Part shown: positions 59,979 through 64,000 of the stretch, piece by piece
How positions within the stretch are numbered: the stretch's first letter is position 1
Layout of the letters: every line of letters starts with the position of its first letter
Source: Tenggerimyces sp963762635
Lineage (GTDB): Bacteria > Actinomycetota > Actinomycetes > Propionibacteriales > Actinopolymorphaceae
Assembly (NCBI GenBank): GCA_963762635.1
Contig: CAVXLQ010000013.1
Location: forward strand, 1-64,000
Reading direction: 5' to 3'
Length of the DNA stretch: 64,000 bases
Position numbers and translations under genes: made by a program
Notes under the pieces: model-generated
What the model was told of the DNA's origin: nothing
The model's input: only the letters and a program-made list of their open reading frames with translations
Databases searched by the model: none

Positions 59979-60599
59979 TCAGGTGGTGAGCAGGCCGATG
60001 AGGCGTAGCCACGACTCGACGCTGGAACGTGCGTTGGCGGTCTCCTCCCCGCGTACGGCGAGTCCTTCGCCGATGGTCGCTCCGGGACACGACGCGGCGT
60101 AGTCGCGTTCGGTCGTACCCAGGCCGCTCATCGCGTGAGTGGTGAACGGATGGATCGTCTTGCCGCTGAGATCGAGTCCGTCGACGAACGTCGATATGAT
60201 CATCGGTGCGCGGACGTTCCAGATCGGGCTGCCCAGCAGGACCGTGTCGTAGCGTTCGACCGAGGCCAGCGGGTTGGCGATGGCCGGCCGCGCGTCGGCG
60301 TCCTGTTCCTGGACGTTGCGTTCGACCGTCGGGTCGTAGGCGTCCGGGTACGGGTCGGCGGCCTCGCTGCGGTGCACGTCGCAGCGGAGGAGGCGACCGA
60401 TCAGCTGCGCGACGACCTGCGTGTTGCCGACCGTGAGCCGTCTGCGGCCGCCGTTCCAGTAGTTCTCACCTGGGCGGGAGAAGTACGCCAGCAGCACCGT
60501 GCTCGTCTCGCGCGGAGGCTTGCTGCCCGTCGCACAGCCGAGCGCGGTGCTGGCCGCGCCGAGCAGGGCGCCTTGGAGAAGAATGCGGCGGTGGGTCAT
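59979..60599 (-). CDS. Exported flavodoxin-like protein
   Basis: This 206-residue protein has signal/lipobox LLQGALLGAASTALGC at the N-terminus, so it is probably a lipoprotein. The flavodoxin fold shows STVLLAYFSRPGENYW and VGNTQVVAQLIG (FMN phosphate loop region), YDTVLLGSPIWNVRAPMIIS and TIHPFTTHAMSGLGTTERD. Flavodoxins of this kind (Flavodoxin_4) carry electrons or reduce quinones. It sits between two aldo/keto reductase genes with short gaps, a combination often seen in actinobacterial redox-stress clusters. Confidence 0.83.
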   Translation of the reverse strand: MTHRRILLQGALLGAASTALGCATGSKPPRETSTVLLAYFSRPGENYWNGGRRRLTVGNTQVVAQLIGRLLRCDVHRSEAADPYPDAYDPTVERNVQEQDADARPAIANPLASVERYDTVLLGSPIWNVRAPMIISTFVDGLDLSGKTIHPFTTHAMSGLGTTERDYAASCPGATIGEGLAVRGEETANARSSVESWLRLIGLLTT

Positions 60600-60608
60600 C
60601 GGGTCGAG

Positions 60609-61469
60609 TCAGTCGACGCGGCGGCCGCCGAGCCAGCTGACCATCGCGGGGTCGCGGTGGTCGAAGAACAGGCTCGCGCCGGTGTCGAGGGCCGAGATCT
60701 GGCTCAGCTCGTCGTCGGTGAGGTCGAAGTCGAAGACGTCGAGGTTCTCGGCCATCCGGTCGGGGCGTACGGACTTCGGGATGACCGCGACGTCGCGCTG
60801 GATCAGCCAGCGCAGCACGACCTGGGCGACGGACTTGCCGTGAGCGTTGCCGATCTGGGTCAGCGTGGGGTTGGTGAACAGGTCGTTCCGGCCCTCGGCG
60901 AACGGGCCCCAGGACTCGATCTGCACGCCGTGCTCGCGCATGAGCTCCTGGTCTGCGGTGCGCTGGAAGAACGGGTGGGTCTCGACCTGGTTGACCGCCG
61001 GGACGACGTCGTTGTGCGTGCGGAGGTCGACGAGCCGGTCGGGGTAGAAGTTGGACACCCCGATCGCCTTGATCAGGCCCTCGCCGTACAGGTCCTGCAT
61101 GGCGTGCCAGGAGCTGTAATAGTCACCGAGGGGCTGATGGATGAGGTACAGGTCGAGGTAGTCCAAGCCCAGGTTCCGCAGCGACTTGTCGAACTCGCGC
61201 TTGGCGGTGTCGACGCCGGTGTGCTGGATCCACAGCTTGGTGGTGACGAACAGCTCGTCGCGCGGGATGCCGCTGGCGGCGATCGCCCGGCCGACGGCTT
61301 CCTCGTTGCCGTACGAGGCGGCGGTGTCGATGGACCGGTAGCCGGCGGCGAGCGCGTCGGTGACGACCTGCTCGGTCTGCTCGTCGGGTACCTGGAAGAC
61401 GCCGAAGCCGAGGATCGGCATCTCGACACCGTTGTTGAGCTTGACGAGGCTGTTCTGCGCGGCGGTCAT
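60609..61469 (-). CDS. Aldo/keto reductase, 2,5-diketo-gluconate-reductase type
   Basis: This 286-residue enzyme reads MPILGFGVFQVPDEQTEQVV, with tetrad residues in SIDTAASYGNE (Asp, Tyr), LFVTTKLW (Lys) and DLYLIHQPLGDY (His), and the cofactor site AVIPKSVRPDRMAENLDVF. This is the AKR5 pattern. It is the first gene of the redox operon, and its promoter region faces the IS110 element. Direct CCAGG repeats at 61519-61533 upstream may be part of an XRE operator. Confidence 0.9.
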   Translation of the reverse strand: MTAAQNSLVKLNNGVEMPILGFGVFQVPDEQTEQVVTDALAAGYRSIDTAASYGNEEAVGRAIAASGIPRDELFVTTKLWIQHTGVDTAKREFDKSLRNLGLDYLDLYLIHQPLGDYYSSWHAMQDLYGEGLIKAIGVSNFYPDRLVDLRTHNDVVPAVNQVETHPFFQRTADQELMREHGVQIESWGPFAEGRNDLFTNPTLTQIGNAHGKSVAQVVLRWLIQRDVAVIPKSVRPDRMAENLDVFDFDLTDDELSQISALDTGASLFFDHRDPAMVSWLGGRRVD

Positions 61470-61803
61470 GCTCCCTAGTTCACCGCGGATCTGCCCGTAC
61501 GGGGGAGTGACGCTCGTTCCAGGTACTGCCAGGGCCCCTCACTCGGTCGGCCCGGCGCCTACCGTGGGGTCAGTGTCAGGGTGAGCTTCGCCGCTACTGC
61601 GGCTGGTTGGATCCTGAGTACCTGGGTGTCTGGCTCATACCGTGGATGCCGGCGCGAGTCTGGCGAGCATGCGTTTTGCCGATATCTGGGTGTGAAGGAC
61701 CCGGTCGGCGTGACTTGATAGGAGCGTGGCGTCGCCCCCACTGAGATGTGTCCGCCGACCGGGCCAACCGTCCATCACTGATCAGGTGAGGGAGGCAACC
61801 ACC
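61470..61803. other. Intergenic region: reductase promoter and IS110 left end
   Basis: These 334 bases have no gene. The left part (61470-61560) should hold the promoter of the aldo/keto reductase operon. The right part is the left end of the IS110-family element and contains two clear hairpins, 61590-61603 and 61700-61763. The exact left boundary of the element is not visible because IS110 elements lack terminal inverted repeats and target duplications. Confidence 0.6.
61590..61803 (+). ncRNA. Candidate IS110 bridge RNA
   Basis: IS110-group elements encode a structured RNA upstream of the transposase that guides recombination. Here a 5' hairpin, GCCGC-TACT-GCGGC (61590-61603), is followed by a perfect 11-base stem, CCCGGTCGGCG (61700-61710) with CGCCGACCGGG (61753-61763). 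That stem encloses a 42-base internal loop with a small apical hairpin (GTGGC/GCC..CAC). The loop carries CTTGATAGGAG (61714-61724), nearly the same as CTTGACATAGGAG at the element's right end (62869-62881), as expected for a donor-binding loop. Transcript ends are not known. Confidence 0.5.
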
Positions 61804-62873
61804 ATGGTTGTTGTTGGTGCCGATGTGCACAAGCGGACGCACACGTTCGTGGCGGTCGACGAGGCTGGCCGCAAGCTTGGCCAGTTCACTGTGGAGGCGA
61901 CCAGCAAGGGCCATGACAAGGCGGTGCGATGGGCCCAGCTCGAGTTCGGCCCGGACTTGCGGTGGGGTATCGAGGACTGTCGTCATCTGTCGGCGCGGCT
62001 GGAGATCGACCTGCTCACTGCCGGCCAGTCGGTGGTGCGGGTGCCGCCGAAGCTGATGGCCGAGCAGCGCCGGACCGCCCGCACCCGGGGCAAGTCCGAC
62101 CCGATCGATGCGCTCGCGGTCGCCCGTGCGGTGCTGCGCGAGCCGGACCTGCCGCGGGCATGCCACGCCGACGCCTCTCGGGAACTGAAGCTGCTCGTTG
62201 ATCACCGCGATGACCTGGTCAGATACCGCACCCAGGTGATCAACCGGTTCCGCTGGCACCTCCACCGCATCGACCCCACCATCGACCCACATGACCCGCA
62301 CCGAAGTCGTTGGACCGAGCAAAGACCCGCGCTCAGCTAGCCGACGTCCTCCACGACCTGGACGGGATCGATGCCCGCCTGGCCCGCGAGCTGCTCGACG
62401 ACATCGACACAGTGACCGGCCGCATCAACGCGCTCGAGCAAGAGATCACCGGCCTGGTGAAGGTCCAGGCACCCGCACTGCTGGAGGTGCCCGGCTGCGG
62501 CCCGCTCACCGCAGCCAAGATCGTCGGCGAGACCGCCGGGATCCACCGGTTCGGCGACGAGGCCAAGTACGCCATGCACGCCGGCGTCGCCCCGATCCCG
62601 GTCTGGTCAGGGCGCACCGCAGGCAGGGTCCGGATGAACAAGTCCGGCAACCGCCAGCTCAACGCCGCCCTGCACCGCATCGCCGTCACTCAACTCCAGC
62701 GACCCGGCCTCGGACGGACCTACTACGACAAGCGCCTCGCCGCCGGCAACTCCACGACCGAAGCCCTCCGCTGCCTCAAACGACGCCTCGCCCGAGTCGT
62801 CTACCAAACCCTGAAGAACAACCCTTCGACCAACACCTCGACCGCGACGACTGGACACGCGGTCGCGGCTTGA
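61804..62873 (+). pseudogene. IS110-family transposase (bridge recombinase), split by a frameshift
   Basis: The N-terminal part (61804-62340) carries the RuvC-like DEDD site: Asp7 (VGADVHKR), Glu57 (WGIEDCRHL), Asp99 and Asp102 (KSDPIDALAVARA). The C-terminal part (from about 62310 to 62873, another frame) has LDRAKTRAQLADVLHDLDGI, the helix-hairpin EVPGCGPLTAAKIVGE, and RMNKSGNRQLNAALHRIA with the catalytic Ser. Between 62,285 and 62,312 the frame moves back by one. One intact protein would be about 355 residues, normal for the family. Either the copy is inactivated or the base call is wrong. No slippery heptamer is seen. Confidence 0.88.
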
Positions 62874-62887
62874 CATAGGAGAAACAC

Positions 62888-63781
62888 ATGGCGACCATCG
62901 ACCTGCGCTCGGAGATCCGCGAGTTCCTCAGCTCGCGGCGGGCCCGCATCACCCCTGACCAGGCGGGACTCCCCGCGTACGGCGGCAACCGCCGCGTCCA
63001 GGGGCTGCGGCGCGAGGAGGTCGCCCTGCTCGCCGGGGTGTCGGTCGACTACTACGTACGGATGGAACGCGGCAGCCTCGCCGGCGCCTCCGACAGCGTG
63101 CTGGACGCGCTCGCCTCCGCCCTCCAGCTGGACGAGGCCGAGCGCGAGCACCTGTTCGCCTTGGCGCGGCAGTCCGGTGGCGCGGGGCCGGGCCGACGGC
63201 GTACGCCTGCCGCGGGCGTTCGCCAGGCGCTCCAGCAGGTGCTCGACGCGATCGGCGACGCACCCGCCTGGATCCGCAACGGCCGGCACGACATCCTCGC
63301 GATGAACCAGCTCGCCCGCGCGCTCTACGCACCCGTCCTCGCCGACCCGCGCCGCCCGGCCAACACCACCCGCTTCGTCTACCTCGACCCGGCGGCCGAG
63401 CAGTTCTTCGTCGACTACGACAAGGTCGCCAGGGACTCCGCCGCGATGCTGCGCCTCGAGGCCGGCCGCAACCCGCACGACAAGGCGCTCATCGAGCTGG
63501 TCGGCGAGCTGTCCACTCGGAGCACGTTGTTCCGTGAACGATGGGCGTCGCAGGACGTACGCTTCCACCGCAGTGGGCACAAACGGCTCCGCCATCCCGT
63601 CGTCGGCCAGCTCGACCTCGACTTCGAGGCCATGGAGCTTCCCTCCGCGCCCGGCCTCCAGCTCAACGTCTACACAGCCCCCACCGGCAGCCCCGCCGCC
63701 GACGCCCTGAAGCTGCTCGCCTCCTGGGCCGCGTCCCAGGAAGACCTCGCCACCGAGCAGGCAGCGTCGTCGGCGACCTGA
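62888..63781 (+). CDS. XRE-family regulator with MmyB-like ligand domain
   Basis: This 297-residue regulator has the N-terminal helix-turn-helix REFLSSRRARITPDQAGLP, VQGLRREEVALLAGVSVDYY and VRMERGSLAGASDSVLDALA. The C-terminal PAS-like MmyB domain shows APAWIRNGRHDILAMNQLAR, ALYAPVLADPRRPANTTRFV and GRNPHDKALIELVGELSTRS. Such proteins bind fatty-acid-like or other small ligands and control adjacent oxidoreductase genes. It is divergent from the aldo/keto reductase operon but now separated from it by the IS110 element. Confidence 0.9.
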   Translation: MATIDLRSEIREFLSSRRARITPDQAGLPAYGGNRRVQGLRREEVALLAGVSVDYYVRMERGSLAGASDSVLDALASALQLDEAEREHLFALARQSGGAGPGRRRTPAAGVRQALQQVLDAIGDAPAWIRNGRHDILAMNQLARALYAPVLADPRRPANTTRFVYLDPAAEQFFVDYDKVARDSAAMLRLEAGRNPHDKALIELVGELSTRSTLFRERWASQDVRFHRSGHKRLRHPVVGQLDLDFEAMELPSAPGLQLNVYTAPTGSPAADALKLLASWAASQEDLATEQAASSAT

Positions 63782-63784
63782 TCC

Positions 63785-63988
63785 CAGGGACCTCACCCGC
63801 GCGCCGCCCTCGTCACGAGGGGCAGCACCGAACAGCTGCGCAGCCACCTCGCCCTCGGCAAGCGGAACGGGCTCACCGAAAACAAGCTGAACGAAGCGAT
63901 CATCCACCTCGCCTTCTACGCCGGCTGGCCCCGCGCCATGTCCGCCATCCTCGTCGCCAAGGAAGTCTTCGCCACCGAAGACCGCTGA
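63785..63988 (+). pseudogene. Carboxymuconolactone decarboxylase remnant
   Basis: After the XRE stop a frame without a start codon reads LVT-RGSTEQLRSHLALGKRNG, LTENKLNEAIIHLAFYAGWP and RAMSAILVAKEVFATEDR to the TGA at 63986. This is the C-terminal half of a carboxymuconolactone-decarboxylase/AhpD-like protein. The N-terminal half and about six residues that normally follow LVT are absent. It looks like a deletion remnant of a gene that commonly belongs to XRE-controlled redox clusters. Confidence 0.7.
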
Positions 63989-64000
63989 TCCCGGCCGATC

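Larger units (their letters stand above)
61590..62881 (+). mobile_element. IS110-family insertion sequence
   Basis: The element consists of a non-coding left end with RNA-like structure, the transposase region, and a short right end containing CTTGACATAGGAG right after the stop. The length is about 1.3 kb. It separates the redox operon (minus strand) from the XRE regulator (plus strand). Its right end abuts, or even supplies, the AGGAG ribosome site of the XRE gene at 62877-62881. The boundaries are approximate. Confidence 0.7.

Noticed and set aside
62277..62340. Programmed frameshift in the IS110 transposase
   Set aside because: No slippery heptamer or downstream pseudoknot is visible, and IS110 transposases are normally one frame.

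Overview
The window joins two unrelated pieces of DNA. Positions 1 to about 6,525 carry dnaJ (3' end), clpB, ftsH, a PadR regulator and the start of a MacB-type permease of the kind paired with PadR in Acidobacteriota. Every long gene there is broken by many one-base indels, which suggests uncorrected long-read sequence. At about 6,525 the permease stops mid-gene and a methionyl-tRNA synthetase begins mid-gene. The indels continue to about 6,935 and then nearly stop. I read this as a chimeric contig end.

From about 6,935 to 64,000 the DNA is a high-GC actinomycete chromosome. The evidence is the proteasome activator Bpa, Lrp, FadR, TetR and XRE regulators, frequent GTG starts, tightly overlapping genes, and many starts 5-8 bases after a -10-like hexamer (leaderless mRNAs). 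The gene set would fit Propionibacteriales-like soil actinomycetes, but the genus cannot be fixed from the sequence.

Layout: 6.5-9.6 kb metG, a lipoprotein and a HAD hydrolase; 9.6-12.0 kb an ArsR-like regulator with an ABC exporter; 12.0-15.6 kb a secreted metzincin protease and a large membrane protein; 15.6-16.8 kb an intergenic island packed with palindromic repeats; 16.8-19.8 kb bpa and a three-gene operon of membrane-anchored proteins; 19.8-22.9 kb a quinone oxidoreductase, a K+ channel and mobA carrying an in-frame palindromic repeat; 22.9-26 kb a nitrilase, a TagA glycosyltransferase and an acidic membrane protein; 26-33.4 kb two regulator-linked loci (TetR with an alpha/beta hydrolase, FadR with an MFS carrier), a beta-propeller protein and a ceramidase-like hydrolase; 33.4-35.5 kb an RTX-type protein broken by many frameshifts; 35.7-42.2 kb a sugar ABC importer with a PfkB and an FGGY kinase; 42.2-47.6 kb secreted hydrolases, a P-loop kinase and Tex; 47.6-53.8 kb a dehydratase/Lrp pair and a heterodimeric ABC exporter with an AraC regulator; 54-58.4 kb a PhyH dioxygenase, a GH27 alpha-galactosidase and an SRPBCC/ArsR pair; 58.4-64 kb a redox cluster (two aldo/keto reductases and a flavodoxin-like protein) facing an XRE regulator, with an IS110-family element inserted between them.

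The most interesting material is non-coding: two families of dispersed palindromic repeats, one of which sits in frame inside mobA; a candidate bridge RNA upstream of the IS110 transposase; and several regulator genes whose probable operators lie inside their own leaderless promoters.
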